DNA from: Lycorma delicatula
Lineage: Eukaryota > Arthropoda > Insecta > Hemiptera > Fulgoridae
Direction: 5' to 3'
NCBI RefSeq assembly: GCF_047948215.1
Contig: NC_134465.1
Coordinates: 38,230,153-38,294,152, forward strand
Length of the DNA stretch: 64,000 nucleotides
Shown: positions 24,195-35,230 of the stretch, piece by piece
Position numbering within the stretch: the stretch's first letter is position 1
Layout: every line of letters begins with the position of its first letter
Translations under genes and position numbers: made by a program
The notes under the pieces: model-generated
The model's input: the letters and a program-made list of their open reading frames with translations, nothing else
What the model was told of the DNA's origin: nothing
Databases searched by the model: none

Positions 24195-25190
24195 TCAATG
24201 AAGATGAAGCTTGCGTAATCATGTGTTGTTTGTTAAAAAGTGGTTAACTTTTACATGAAGAACATGTATTCATGATTGAAGGGAAACATCTATTCACAAT
24301 AGAGATGAAATCTCATATTATGTGTTGGCAAAAGTTCAGGGAGAAATTTGAATAGGAAGCACCAATGAAGAATGTTATTCAGAAATTAGTTAAAAAGATT
24401 CATGAAACAGGTTCGGTGTTAGACCATAAATGTGCCAGACACAGGTTAGTTTTAACAACACATGTCATACAGAACGTTAAAGTGGCAGCTATAACATCTC
24501 ATAAATCTTTGCGGAAACTAAGCTGAGAAAAGAACACTTCTCTATATTCAGCCCATATTACAGTGAGAACACTGAGATGTTACCGTATCAATTGTAGATT
24601 TCCATTAGTATAACTAATGTTGATTATGCTAAAATGGTATTGTCAGTGGTTCAATAACTTTATTAGAGGCAACATTGGCATTTTAATCTGTTAATAGTCA
24701 GAACTAGCAGACTCTCTCTGTACTTCTAAATCTCCCCTATACCCACAAAATATAGACTTATTGGGTACAGTTTAAAGGTGACAAATAATATCTCTTCTTT
24801 TAGAAAAAACTGTGGTTGCTGCCTTTCACCAAAAAATTATCAAACAGTTAAATTATCTCCTTACTGCAAGAGGATGAACTTGACTGCTGGTTGCAACCAA
24901 CAGGACAGCACCACTTGCCATACAGCTCACTCTACTATGAGGTGCTACAGGATTTTTTTTGGTGAAATTATTTCTAAAGGATTGCAGCCACCAAGATCCT
25001 GTGATCTGAATAGACAGATATTCTTCTGTGGGGTTAGTTAAAAAAATTCTTTAAGACAAACATTATCGATGGCATCCAGGAAATAAAGACAGGTTGTACA
25101 GTTAAGAACAGTAACCAGCAACATGGTCAAATGTGTCAAGGGCATAGAAATGGATGGATATCATTTTCCAACACCTCCCGTAAGTTAGTG
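24195..25190 (+). pseudogene. Decayed Tc1/mariner-type transposase in the CFAP97-like intron
   Basis: Plus-strand fragments in the right order for an insect mariner-type transposase. N-terminal helix-turn-helix pieces: WQKFREKFE near 24325, VIQKLVKKIHETGSVLDHK near 24375, and SHKSLRKLS near 24500. Then CRWFNNFI-like residues near 24645, and a C-terminal part where QQDSTTCHTA (near 24893) and GLQPPRSCDLN (near 24978) stand for the usual QQDGA.PH and RSPDLTP blocks. Stops and shifts are frequent, and the middle third is unreadable. A possible short terminal inverted pair (GTGTGCAG near 24008; reverse of GTTGAACAC near 25241) may mark the ends of the element, but the match is weak. Confidence 0.6.
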
Positions 25191-25364
25191 TTGGCCAATA
25201 AACTATTATAAGACTAAACTAAATGGGGGGCCTCTTTTAAGTTGAACACCTGTACAAGAATCTCAACGTTTTAATGAATCCAATTACTTGCTAGTCAAAT
25301 TAAGTGTACAATTTTTCTTCATTGTCTTAAAATTATATAACGTTTTATTTGAATACTGTTTCAG

Positions 25365-25433
25365 ATTTTATTGAAGAAAATTCATAGTGTTAAACCAACA
25401 CCATCGATAAGTAACAGTCGTAACCATTTGTGA
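25365..25433 (+). CDS. CFAP97/hemingway-like ciliary protein, exon 2 (terminal)
   Basis: After the 3' splice site CTGTTTCAG (25364), the frame continues in phase 0 with ILLKKIHSVKPTPSI and seven more residues to a TGA at 25431-25433. In CFAP97-family proteins the second half of the signature reads roughly R.I..EN..LLK.L..VKPTP. The join NHDNY|ILLKKI..VKPTP reproduces that spacing exactly, which is the main reason to accept both splice sites. Possible polyadenylation signals (AATAAA) follow at 25641 and 25669. The intron is 4,080 bp and holds a fold-back MITE, a LINE fragment and a mariner remnant. Confidence 0.78.
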   Translation: MLLKKIHSVKPTPSISNSRNHL

Positions 25434-28012
25434 TTTTTGTTTTTCATTGGAAGTATAAAAAATAGAATTTTTTTATAACCAATTGACAAAGAAACCAGTT
25501 GTGTTCATGAAACCATTTGTGCTCTTCTTATCATAGTAGTACAACAGTCAAGATGTTTGTTATCTGGATGTAAATTATTATTATACAAAATGTATATACT
25601 ATGTGTTATACTTTTATTATATGTTACATCATGTATGGTAAATAAATGGTACAGTATTATTTATGACAATAAATTTCTAATTTAATAAAAAAAGTGTTGA
25701 TACATGAGTATTGTATATTAATTATATACACAGCAAGTTTTACTTTGAACACTTAAACAGACAGGTCTGTAAGCAGACCCAGCACTTAACAAAACCTTAA
25801 GCAGTGAGGGCGTGTAACACTACTTATCCAGTATGTATCAAACCATAAAACACCTCTTATCCAGTAGGTAAAACACCTTTATCTAACCATAAAACACCTC
25901 AGGGTAGATGGCATCAACATGGTAACAAACGGTCAGTATGGAATCTTATTCATCTATCAAGAGACAGTCTGTAGGTGTATTCCTAAACACAAATATAAAT
26001 ATCCTGAAGGTTTATTCATAATACATCTAGTTCTATCAAAGAAGACTATTTTCAGTTTTTCATTTCTTAATATTTTTAGGGCATTTTTGAAAGTAATAAA
26101 AGTAGTTTGGTTCTCATATTCATAACTACTATTAGGAAAGAGGGATTTTGGTGAAGATTTCACCGATCTATTAAAAACTATAAAGTTGTATTGCAAAAAA
26201 AAATTCCCCATAAAAGTTTAAATGTAGGTTAATTATAATTATATATAAATTATTATAATTAACAGTACATGTTTTGCCAATCCTGCTACACCTCTTTCAT
26301 GTTAAGGTTCTGACATACTGATCACTGTTTTGAAATTTATTACTTTTAGTAGATTGGCTTCAGAAAGGTTTGTCTGACCATAGAAATCAAAACTGAACCA
26401 GATAAAATTACTTTGAAATTAGTCTGGTGCTAAAACCAGACTAGTTTTAGCACTAGACTAAACTGTTGCTTTGAATCAAGTTTAAAAAAAAAAAACTTCA
26501 TCTTTGACCATCCTTAGAGACTGGTGCTACTGCATTTACATTTCTCAGCTAGTGATGAGAACCTACACACATCAAACCTGAATCCGGTTTGATGTGGTTC
26601 TGTTTTGTTTGTGTAGAACATCAGGACATGGATAATCATAAAAATGATTTATAGATAAAATTATTTAAAAAAAAAACTTATAAAATTTTATTGTGTTAAA
26701 ACAGTTCAAATTACTAATTAATACCACCATTGTCACGGAGAACATAGCAAAAAAACAAGTGCAAGTACAAATTAAAAACACCAAAATTATTTCAAAACGA
26801 ATACAATAATAAATAGAATGTCAATGTATAAGAATGTTTTGTTGTTATTTATGAAAAATAACCAATATTGCATAATTACTAATTACTGAATAAAACAGAT
26901 AATAAAATGTTGACATTACGTAACATAATATATATCTGTTTAGTTTAGTTAACTGAACTACCAATCAGTCCTTTCCACCTAAAACATTAATATTTAGATT
27001 GACTTGTGGCTAAAAATTTATGTATTTTAACAGAACACCTGCACAAAATAAGATTGTAATTCACTATGTATGCTAAAAAAAAATAATTTGGTATCACTAT
27101 TTTTTGTTCTCGAAACATTAGTAAGAATTCACAGTGTTTAAAACACTTAATTCTTTACTTGGATTGGATAACTGAATAAATCCTGTAAAATACCAGGGAT
27201 TTGGATTACAAAACATAACAGAAAAACCTTTTTTTTTACAAAACAGGAAAGTTTAAAAACTAGTAATGAATAAATGGGACGTTTAGATTACCTTGATTGA
27301 AGATATAAACTTCTCTGTGAAGCATCATTTTTGTCTGGAAATAACTACGTTATTTAAGTTTCATATATACTTACTCTTGAAACAATGTGTATTCACTTTA
27401 AATTTACATTATTGTACAATTAAACTTGTAAAATTTACAAACCTATTCACTACACAACAAAAAAGTATAGTCAAAACTTTGTTTCCTTTCCTCAAAACTA
27501 AAAGAAAAACAACCAAATAGAAAAATTACTGTATAGAAGAAGTTAAGACATTACCAATGAAACAGTAACAATAATATCAATATTTACTTAATGAAAATTC
27601 CTGTAACCTACATGAAGACAGCTGCTTACCTCTGTGAAGGAGTGGCTTGTCTCTCTGCCTTTCATACGGAGGGCTTTGAGTTTGAATACCAGTTAGGCTT
27701 GGCATTTTTTCATAACTACAAAATCCATTTACAGCACTGTAAAAGGGCAATTGGCTTGTAGTTACCTAAATAAAATAATTAAGAAATTATTAAGAATTTT
27801 AATGCAATTTAAATTCATTTAATATGTCAGGAGCAAAGGACCTGATGAGAATCTTAATGACTCACTTTTTAAATTGTAATATTCCTAAAAAAATATAAAT
27901 TAAATGAAAATATCAGAGCTTAATAGAAATAATTACAATTAATATGTTCTAATAACTAATTATATTTTTAAAACAATAATTACATAATACAAGCACTTTT
28001 ATCTAATCACAT
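25434..28012. other. Intergenic region between the CFAP97-like and mL64 genes
   Basis: The first ~250 bases are probably the 3' UTR of the CFAP97-like gene. The two genes are convergent here, so the right end should hold the 3' UTR of the mL64 gene. Two compact hairpins lie at 26419-26461 and 26568-26596. Short repeats of CCATAAAACACCT occur at 25840-25900. No further gene recognised. Confidence 0.5.
26419..26461. repeat. Hairpin with 18-bp arms and a 7-base loop
   Basis: Arms 26419-26436 and 26444-26461 pair at 17 of 18 positions around the loop CAGACTA. A second hairpin with perfect 11-bp arms and a 7-base loop (TGAATCC) lies at 26568-26596. Neither arm pair resembles the other. Function unknown. 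Confidence 0.7.
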
Positions 28013-28780
28013 TTACATCTTGTCTTCTTTTTTTGTTTGTACCATTATTTCTTGCAAAAACATTTCTTCCCTCTTCTTCTTCTTTTCTATTTTTAATGCC
28101 TTCTTTTCTTCTCTTTCCTTTTGTTCTAACATTTGCTGAAATCTCTCTTCTCTAGGATTCACAGTGTAACCGAAATGACGTCTAACTTCTTCTATTAACC
28201 TATCTTTCTTAGCTTTAGCTTCAATTGCAACTTGCATCTTTTTCGCTCGTTTAGCTTCTAGATCTTTCATCCATTGATTAAGTTTTTTCTTGTTTTCACC
28301 AATTGTTTTCTGGCGTTCCAAAATTTCTGCTTCTTCGGCTTCCTTTTTCGATATTTGATTACGAACCATCTCCTGTATAGTGAACGGATATGCAACACTT
28401 TCGTATTCTTTTCTTTCTTTTATATCTTCTTTTGTTGGCCACATTATTCCTGGATTTACTTTGCTAGCACCACCGTATAAACCATACATTTTTCTTCTGT
28501 ATTTAACAGTCAAATGAAAGTCTGCTTTCGGCTCTGGATATGGCACTTTACCGAGTAATAGATTTCTATGATATACATTTAAACGAGAAACATTTCTTTT
28601 AGATTCAATATCGGCTTCTTTTTTGGTGTTAAGTAATTCAATTTCTTCTGGTAGATCACTAACAACTGAATCTGCACTAAATTGTTTCACACGTAACGTA
28701 TTTACATTTACAGAAGATAATGCAATAGTCTTAAACGCGTGTGTCAGATTAAAGTTTCTGTTACTTAATAATATTGCCAT
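28013..28780 (-). CDS. Mitochondrial ribosomal protein mL64 (CRIF1 / GADD45GIP1)
   Basis: Encodes 255 residues in one exon. The protein is a large-subunit component of the mitochondrial ribosome near the polypeptide exit tunnel. Mammalian CRIF1 is needed for synthesis and membrane insertion of mitochondrially encoded respiratory subunits. The N-terminus (MAILLSNRNFNLTHAFKTIA...) is basic with few acids, as expected for a mitochondrial targeting sequence. The family block follows: LTVKYRRKMYGLYGGASKVN, PGIMWPT and YPFTIQEM, which align with human RYGAASGVVPGSLWP and YPSL..M. A long charged helix and GYTVNPREERFQQML then match human GYQVDPRSARFQELL. A lysine/glutamate-rich tail ends in KM. I chose ATG 28780 because the frame upstream of it starts only with non-ATG codons. 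It stands head-to-head with the secreted-protein exon at 29627. Confidence 0.88.
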   Translation of the reverse strand: MAILLSNRNFNLTHAFKTIALSSVNVNTLRVKQFSADSVVSDLPEEIELLNTKKEADIESKRNVSRLNVYHRNLLLGKVPYPEPKADFHLTVKYRRKMYGLYGGASKVNPGIMWPTKEDIKERKEYESVAYPFTIQEMVRNQISKKEAEEAEILERQKTIGENKKKLNQWMKDLEAKRAKKMQVAIEAKAKKDRLIEEVRRHFGYTVNPREERFQQMLEQKEREEKKALKIEKKKKREEMFLQEIMVQTKKEDKM

Positions 28781-29105
28781 ATTTTCTAACCGCACTAAAA
28801 TTAAACACAAACATCAGACCTCTACTGTTTCGGTTAGTAAAGTCGGTCACTGGTACGACTTGATATCGTTTAGTAGTCTTTCACTGCCTTGAATAATTTA
28901 AAGATTTATTAATAATATTTTATTTATCATTAGGCGGTAAATTACTTTCTTTTTAAAAACTGCATATATATATATATATATGCAGAAATAGCTGGGAATA
29001 AAAGAATATACAATTAATAAATAGGATTTTTTCCTTTTTATTAATAAAAATTATTCCTTTTTATTAATGAACGAAAATGTCCTCTGAAAGTATCAAATAA
29101 AATAA

Positions 29106-29145
<40 letters not shown>

Positions 29146-29626
29146 TCGTTTTTTAACATATGTGCAAGTTTTATTTAATGACTGTCATATAACCTTAAAG
29201 TGCTGCACTCTACCTTATACGAAAATATACCTAAGTTGTGATGTTCCGTGCTTTCAGCTAATTTGGTGTAGTGTGATGTGTGGTGTAGTTTATTTTGACT
29301 GTGTGCGGCAATTGTTATTTTTACAAATTTAAATATGAGTATAAATTTTAATGTTGTATGGTGTGATACGTTTTTATCGTTGTTTTTTCCTCACTGTAAA
29401 AATATTAATTTGTCATCTCTCTAATGGGGAGTATCAACCTTGAAAAGTTTTATTTTATTCGCATAATAGAAAAGTTTAAATCCATTATCGTAATTATTTA
29501 CTTTTATTATTAGTATTATATGTTACTTATGTTGTAATCGATGTATTAATGTATGAAGTGTGACCATTTACTGATCCGTGAAAAACATTTTTACATTGAT
29601 TGAAATTTTTGGCTTCAATACAAAAA
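28781..29626. promoter_or_regulatory. Divergent intergenic region (candidate bidirectional promoter)
   Basis: 846 bp separate the mL64 start (minus) from the ATG of the secreted-protein gene (plus), so both promoters and 5' UTRs must lie here or nearby. It contains a perfect 26-base palindrome of alternating TA flanked by CTG/CAG (28960-28985) and a (TA)n(CA)n microsatellite (29108-29146). No TATA, initiator or factor site can be assigned with confidence. Confidence 0.4.
29108..29146 (+). repeat. (TA)n-(CA)n microsatellite
   Basis: A pure dinucleotide TA run passing into CA repeats. Other AT microsatellites in the window lie at 28960-28985, 38069-38097, 48726-48750 and 56482-56504. Confidence 0.9.
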
Positions 29627-29918
29627 ATGAGTTTATCCAAAAAAACATTTTTATTTTTACTTTGGCTTTTATCATCCCATTCGTGTAATGCAGAAAGTGG
29701 TGAAGATTTAAATACTAAAGCCGATAAAAGTGTCTATGTCGATAAAGATTCTGGTGAAAAAAGTAGTGTTAATAGTGAACATTCACCCGATTTAACATCT
29801 GCTGAAAGAATTTACAGGCCACCGTATACTACTACTTACACTTCTGGAAGAAGTCTTCAAAGATCATCATCAGTTCTTGATCAAGCTCATTCTCAAGCTG
29901 CTGCTAGGATAGAAGCCG
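29627..29918 (+). CDS. Secreted protein of unknown function, first coding exon
   Basis: Starts at ATG 29627 (an earlier in-frame start would need TTG). Residues 1-22 form a clear signal peptide: a basic MSLSKK head, hydrophobic core FLFLLWLLSS, and cleavage expected after SCNA. The mature part is polar and charged (ESGEDLNTKADKSVY), then arginine/tyrosine/serine-rich (ERIYRPPYTTTYTSGRSL), then helix-prone (LDQAHSQAAARIEA). The exon ends in phase 1 at a strong 5' splice site, GTAAGT (29919-29924); read-through would stop five codons later. No family is recognised. The downstream intron would contain the LINE at 31785-34640 unless the gene ends at the small exon at 31454. Confidence 0.65.
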
Positions 29919-31453
29919 GTAAGTTTTATTAATTTGTTGCCCATTTCAAATATTTACTTACTTGCACTTTTACAAAGATGTTTTGATATACCAGTTTCTT
30001 GTTCAGTCAGAAATAGATTAACACTATTTATTACAACAATTATGTAGAATATCATGAAGGGGTGTTCATTTCTTACTTGATTTTTTTTTGTTGTACTTAA
30101 AGCAATGGTGATAGGTAATGTAGAAGTTTTTTTTTTTGTGTGCTGCAGTTTTCATTTAATAGATGTATAATTTTTGACTTATTTTAAAAATTTATGAAGA
30201 ATATTTACAAAATAAAACATTCATATAATTCACTTTTTTTTTAATTTTGCATAATGTAATTAGCCTAATTGAAGTTCTTTCCATGCACCCTCTAGCAAAA
30301 AAATAGTTTCTTTGTTTACTAAATATTTTAATCATTGGTAATTAAAGTGAAAGGACTTAAAGTAATTAATTTATCTATTTATTTATTTTACGTTTTGGTT
30401 TGGTCTACTGTTGTAATCTTTACTTCTGGTAATAATTTTATTGTTTAGTGTATAATTTGTTGAAATCTAGTGTTCTGTGTGTTATCTTTGTTAGCCTTCT
30501 TATTCTGTTTTATTTCTTGAAATAATGAATCCTGAACTCGTCTCAGAGTTCAGTTAATTTCATCTTTACCAGAGCAACATTTGATTACAATTCTTATTGT
30601 AATTTATTTTCTTTTTCTTTTGTTGTGTACATCAGAATCTGTGGGTAATTCTGAGCAATTACTTAATCAACTTAATTTTTTCATACTTTATGTACTGTAA
30701 CTTCAGGAAATTCTAAATGTCTGAAAACAGGTTTGACCCATGCAAGATCAAAGTCTGCTGCATTATCAGTGCTCTAGTCAATCAGCAATTAGTTTTATAA
30801 GTTATGGCAACCTTTTCAGAACCTAATCCGTTCTGTGGAGAGAAAAATAAACTGTAAACTACCTTAATAGTTGTCAAGAGTTAGACTATGACTCTGCTGT
30901 GAAAATGACTGATAGTGCTCTTGATAAGGTGATGCTGTCATACTCATGACTGATAGCGTGTAACATGTGGTGTACTCTCTCTGTACTGTCTGTTTATCCA
31001 TTTAAATATAAATTTGGTTAAGCGTCCTGCAAGATTTTGTTAAGTGTTGTTATACCTTGGCAATTTATTTCTAAGCTCACTCTATAAAAGTCTTACCTTA
31101 ACCCTAACCTCTCTCCACAGAATGGATTAGCGTTTTGATAACTCATAAAACTGATATCTAATCGACTAGAGTACCAGTAACACGGCACAAACTTCGACTT
31201 TGGATGTGTCATTCGCCGACTAAACCTGCTTTGCATTATTTAGATCTTTTGTTTTCCTGAGCCGAAGTACATCTACACTGGTATATTACAGTATGAATAA
31301 AATTATAGTCGATAAAGTAATTCCTCAAAATTATCAATCTGTGTAATTCTTTGTATTATTATTTAGGAATTATCAGATATACTGATTTTTTGATCTTTTG
31401 TATTTTTTCTATGTTGCATTGTTTAAAACCATTTTATATAATATGAATTTCAG
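29919..31453 (+). other. Putative intron of the secreted-protein gene
   Basis: AT- and T-rich, with no transposon recognised. At 30826-30840 and 31120-31135 there are short, related inverted pieces (TAATCCGTTCTGTGGAGAGA against TCTCTCCACAGAATGGATTA), with further matching sequence around them, so this is an inverted repeat of about 300 bp overall span. Confidence 0.4.
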
Positions 31454-31485
31454 AAACTTATGACAGAAGTGTTGAAGATTTTTAG
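31454..31485 (+). CDS. Candidate terminal exon of the secreted-protein gene
   Basis: After ATTTCAG (31453) the sequence continues the phase-1 frame of the first exon for ten codons (ETYDRSVEDF, the first codon being split across the join) and stops at TAG 31483-31485. The resulting protein would be about 107 residues including the signal peptide. The polypyrimidine tract is weak and such a short match can arise by chance, so this is only the nearest workable exon. Confidence 0.2.
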
Positions 31486-31589
31486 GGAGTTTTTTGCCGT
31501 AAACAAGTGTTTGATGCTGAATATTAGATGTTTTATTAATTAGAAGAAAATCTTTCTGGTTTTTAAGAAAAAAAGTTAAATTGAATATT

Positions 31590-31625
31590 ATGTATATTAG
31601 TTAATCATGATTAACTAATATACAT
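31590..31625. repeat. Perfect 36-base palindrome
   Basis: Positions 31590-31607 are the exact reverse complement of 31608-31625, with no spacer at the centre (TCATGA). It is AT-rich but not a simple dinucleotide repeat. Confidence 0.9.
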
Positions 31626-31784
31626 TTACCTTGATTAGAGCAAGTAAATTTTTCATATACATGGAACATAATTTACAATTTTTGTTGAAATATGCCTGAC
31701 GTTTAATCTGTTAATTCCAATTTCATTTTATCACCGCAACCATTTTATTCTTATTTATTTATTTTCAGTAAATACTGCAGCCAA

Positions 31785-34640
31785 ATAATAATAAGTGTTC
31801 TGCCCAAAGGCAGGTTTTCACATGGCTACCCTCCATTCTGCTCGATTCTGTGCCATCCGTTTCATGTTATAGTAACTTCCCTTTTTACATTGTCTATCAT
31901 TTTCATTTGTCTGCGACCTCTTGCTTTCCCCTCTGTTACAAATGCTTCCAATGCTGTCACCAACAGGCAGTCACGTCTCAGCCAGTGCCCCAACTAATTA
32001 CATTTTCTCATTATTTCAATAATCGCCCTCTCTTCTCTTACTCAACGAAGCACCTCCTCATTCTGAACTCTCTCCATCCAGCTGATCTTATCCATCCTCC
32101 TCTAAACCCACATAAAGGCCTCCAATCTTCTCTCCTCTCTCTTCTTAATAGTCTGTTTCTCTGCCCCATAAAGGACCACACTCCACGTGAAACATTTCGC
32201 AAGTTTTTCCTTATTCACAGTTCCAGTTTGCTACATAGCACTCTCCTCATTTTGCTGAATGCTTTCTTTGCTCTAGCAATCTGTACTTTAACTTCCCGAT
32301 CACACTTCATATCTTCCTTAATGATGCACCCCAGGTACTTGAAGGATGCCACTTGCTCAACTTTATTTCCCCCAATCCTATTGTCACCCTTTTGGTTGAT
32401 TTGCTAATTATCATGCTTTTTGTCTTTGTATCTATCTTCATCCCGTACTCCTCACAGGTTTGATTTATTCTTCTCCACATTTCATTCATCATGTACTCAC
32501 TCTCTTCCAACACTGCCATGTCATCAGCGAACCTAACGCACTCTATCCTCCTTCCTCCAATGTTTACACTATTATTACCAGTTACTCTTTTCAATTATCG
32601 CTTCCAGGTAATAGTTGAACAGAGTTGGTGACATGCAAAATCCCTGCCGCATACCTCTCCAAAGTCTGCTTTCTTCCAATAACTCATTCCCAATCTTTAT
32701 TTTTACCTTCTGTGCCAAGTACAGATTTCTTATTAATCTTCTTACTTTCCAAGCGACTCCTTTCTCCTTTAAGATTCTCAGTAATTTAGCCCATTCCACC
32801 CTGTCAAATGCCTTCTCCAGATCTATGAAGACCACATGTAAATCTCTTTGTTTTTCAATATATCTTTCTCCGATCACTCTTATTAACCCTATTGCATCAC
32901 TTTTTTCCCTTCCCCCTTCTAAACCCAAACTGCTCTTCACCAATTGATCTCTCTAGAAAGAGTCTTTCATAAAGTCTCCCATTCAACACTCTTAGCACTA
33001 TTTTATATTTGCTGCATGCGATATAAGGCTAATGGTTCTATATTCCTCACATTTCAATTATTACTCTTCTTTTCGATTGGGACCATAATAGTAGTCGCAA
33101 AATCTTCCAGCCAATCACCATTCTCATATATCAAATTACAAAGGCTTGTGATATCTCTAATTCTTCTTTACCCTAAACCTTTCCATAGCTCAGCCGGTAC
33201 TTTATCGACTCCACATGCTTACCTGTTCTTCATTTCCTTTAAGGATTTTTCTACCTCTCCCTCCAAAATGTAACAACCTTTCTCCTCCTCACACACTTCC
33301 GATTCATCTTCAGTTCCTAGGATTTCTGGTCTCTTATCTACTTTGTAAACTCCTTCCACATATCGTTTCCATCTACCTAGAACCTCGTTCTTCCCATCAA
33401 CCACCTCCCCATCTTCTGTCGCTATTTCCATTCTAGTTTTTCTTTTTCCCTTTTTAAATACCAGTTCCATAACTGCTCTATACGTTTCTTCAAATTTCCC
33501 TACCCTCTCCAATTTATGAATATTTTCATACCTCTACATCAACCATGTGTGACGTGTCCTTTCTGTTTCTCTTCTTAATTTATTATTTAGTTTCCTGTAC
33601 ATCCTCTTACCCTCTTCTGTTCTGATATTCTTCCTTGTTTCTTCTCTTGTCCATTTTATCTAGCATCACCTTTGTAACCCATTCTTTCTTTATCCTCTTA
33701 GTCTCCTTTTTACCCCCAGTATCTTTGATGGCATTTATTGATCTTCCTTCATATATATCCATCTTGTGTTTGGGTCTTTGTCCTCACCCCTTCTCTCTAT
33801 ATTTACCAAATAATTCTCCTTTACCTTTTCCCTTTTGTCTCCATCTTTCAGTACCTCCCCACCCCTTCTCTCTATATTTACCAAATAATTCTCCTTTACC
33901 TTTTCCCTTTTGTCTCCATCTTTCAGTACCTCCCCATTTAACCTCTCTACTCTTTTCTCTTTGTTCACTCTTTTCATCCTCATCCGTAGCTCTCCCACCA
34001 GAAGATTATGGTCTGAATCTATATCTGCATCTGGATATGCTTTTGAATCTTTTAAACAATTTCTATACCTGTTTTCTATCATAAAGTAATCTATCTGGTA
34101 CCTCTCTCCATTTATTCTTGATGTCCATGTGTATCGGCATCTCTTGTGGGCCTGGAATAGTGCATTACCAATTACCAAAGAGTTTTTCTTGCAGAAATCC
34201 ACCAGTCTTGCCTCTCTTGCATTTCTTATACCTAACCCAAAGTCTCCCACAAAATTTCCCTCTGATCCTTCTCCTACCATCGCATTCCAATCTCCCATCA
34301 CTATAATGCAAGCTTCTCTCCTTTCCCCATCTATCAGTTCCTGAATCTTATTATAGCATTCTTCAATCTCCTCATCTTGGTGTTGGCTTGTTGGCATATA
34401 CACTTGTATTATCACTAGATCTTTTACTTTGCCCTTCAGTCTCAACAACAATATTCTTTCATCGACATATCTCTTTCTACTCTGTCTTTCATCTGTGGGC
34501 TCAGCAAAATTCCCACTCCTTTCCCTGCCTGAATAAAAGATTTTGTATACTCCACTCTGTAACTCCTCCCTTCCTTCCCAACACCTCACTCAAACCCAGC
34601 ACATCCAACCTATTCTTTTCCATTTCTCTTTTTGCATTCT
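31785..34640 (-). mobile_element. RTE-like non-LTR retrotransposon, second copy
   Basis: Minus-strand endonuclease plus reverse transcriptase of the same family as 14745-17435, better preserved. Endonuclease (34589-33735): IIQVYMPTS, VMGDWNAMVGEG, YQIDYFMI and DIDSDHNLL catalytic blocks. Linker and RT start at 33512-33219. RT palm (32943-32575): FIDLEKAFDRVEWAKLLR and GMRQGFCMSPTLFNYYLEA. Catalytic box VRFADDMAVLEES at 32594-32307. The 3' end runs to about 31785, next to an (AAT)n-like stretch as is usual for RTE elements. Frameshifts separate the blocks, so it is inactive. The CT-rich forward-strand frames here are shadows. Confidence 0.85.
33786..33935 (-). repeat. Exact 75-bp tandem duplication inside the RTE-like LINE
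   Basis: Units 33786-33860 and 33861-33935 are identical. The frame is kept, so 25 residues just after the endonuclease domain occur twice in the ORF at 34589-33735. Confidence 0.92.
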
Positions 34641-35230
34641 CTAGCAAATAATGAAAAAAAATTTACCTTTAATAATCTATGTATTTTAATTTTTGTATTT
34701 TTTTAATGATAAACTTCATAACAAAAGTTTGTGTACTTTGCATATATGACCCATGTCAAAAAGGTCATTATAATTTATTCCAGTTTCATTAAAACATTTT
34801 TTTTTTTATTTGAGATACCAGTTACCAGTAAAAGCTGTTAATCATTTTATCATTAATTAAACTCAAGCAAGATGTTAGGTTTGCCAAAATGTTAGGTTGT
34901 ATTGCAAGAATGTGATGTTTTACCACTTACAAATTAGCATTTTACAATGCTGTTTTATCAAATTCAAAAAAAATTAATCTACTATTATTAGATTAATAAC
35001 TATTATTAGTTATTTTTTATGAACGTTTAATTTATTTTACTCAGATCGTAACGAGCTTAATTCTAAAATTGCAAAATTTTGTGCACTCAGTTATTTGTAC
35101 TGAAGCAAAACCTGTATATAATGACTACAGAAAGGAGTACAATTCATCTAATAGAACAAATGAATGTTTAAAATAGAAAGGTGGTTGTTTCAATTCAATT
35201 TATTCAGAGTAAATCTGGACACACACTTAC
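34641..35230. other. AT-rich spacer, possibly intron of the minus-strand gene
   Basis: No gene recognised. If the exon at 35231-35478 is real, this is the start of its downstream intron. Confidence 0.4.

Noticed and set aside
31850..34651. Many plus-strand CT-rich open frames (up to 185 codons, leucine/serine/proline-rich)
   Set aside because: Complement of the purine-rich RTE-like LINE; the endonuclease and RT motifs are on the minus strand.
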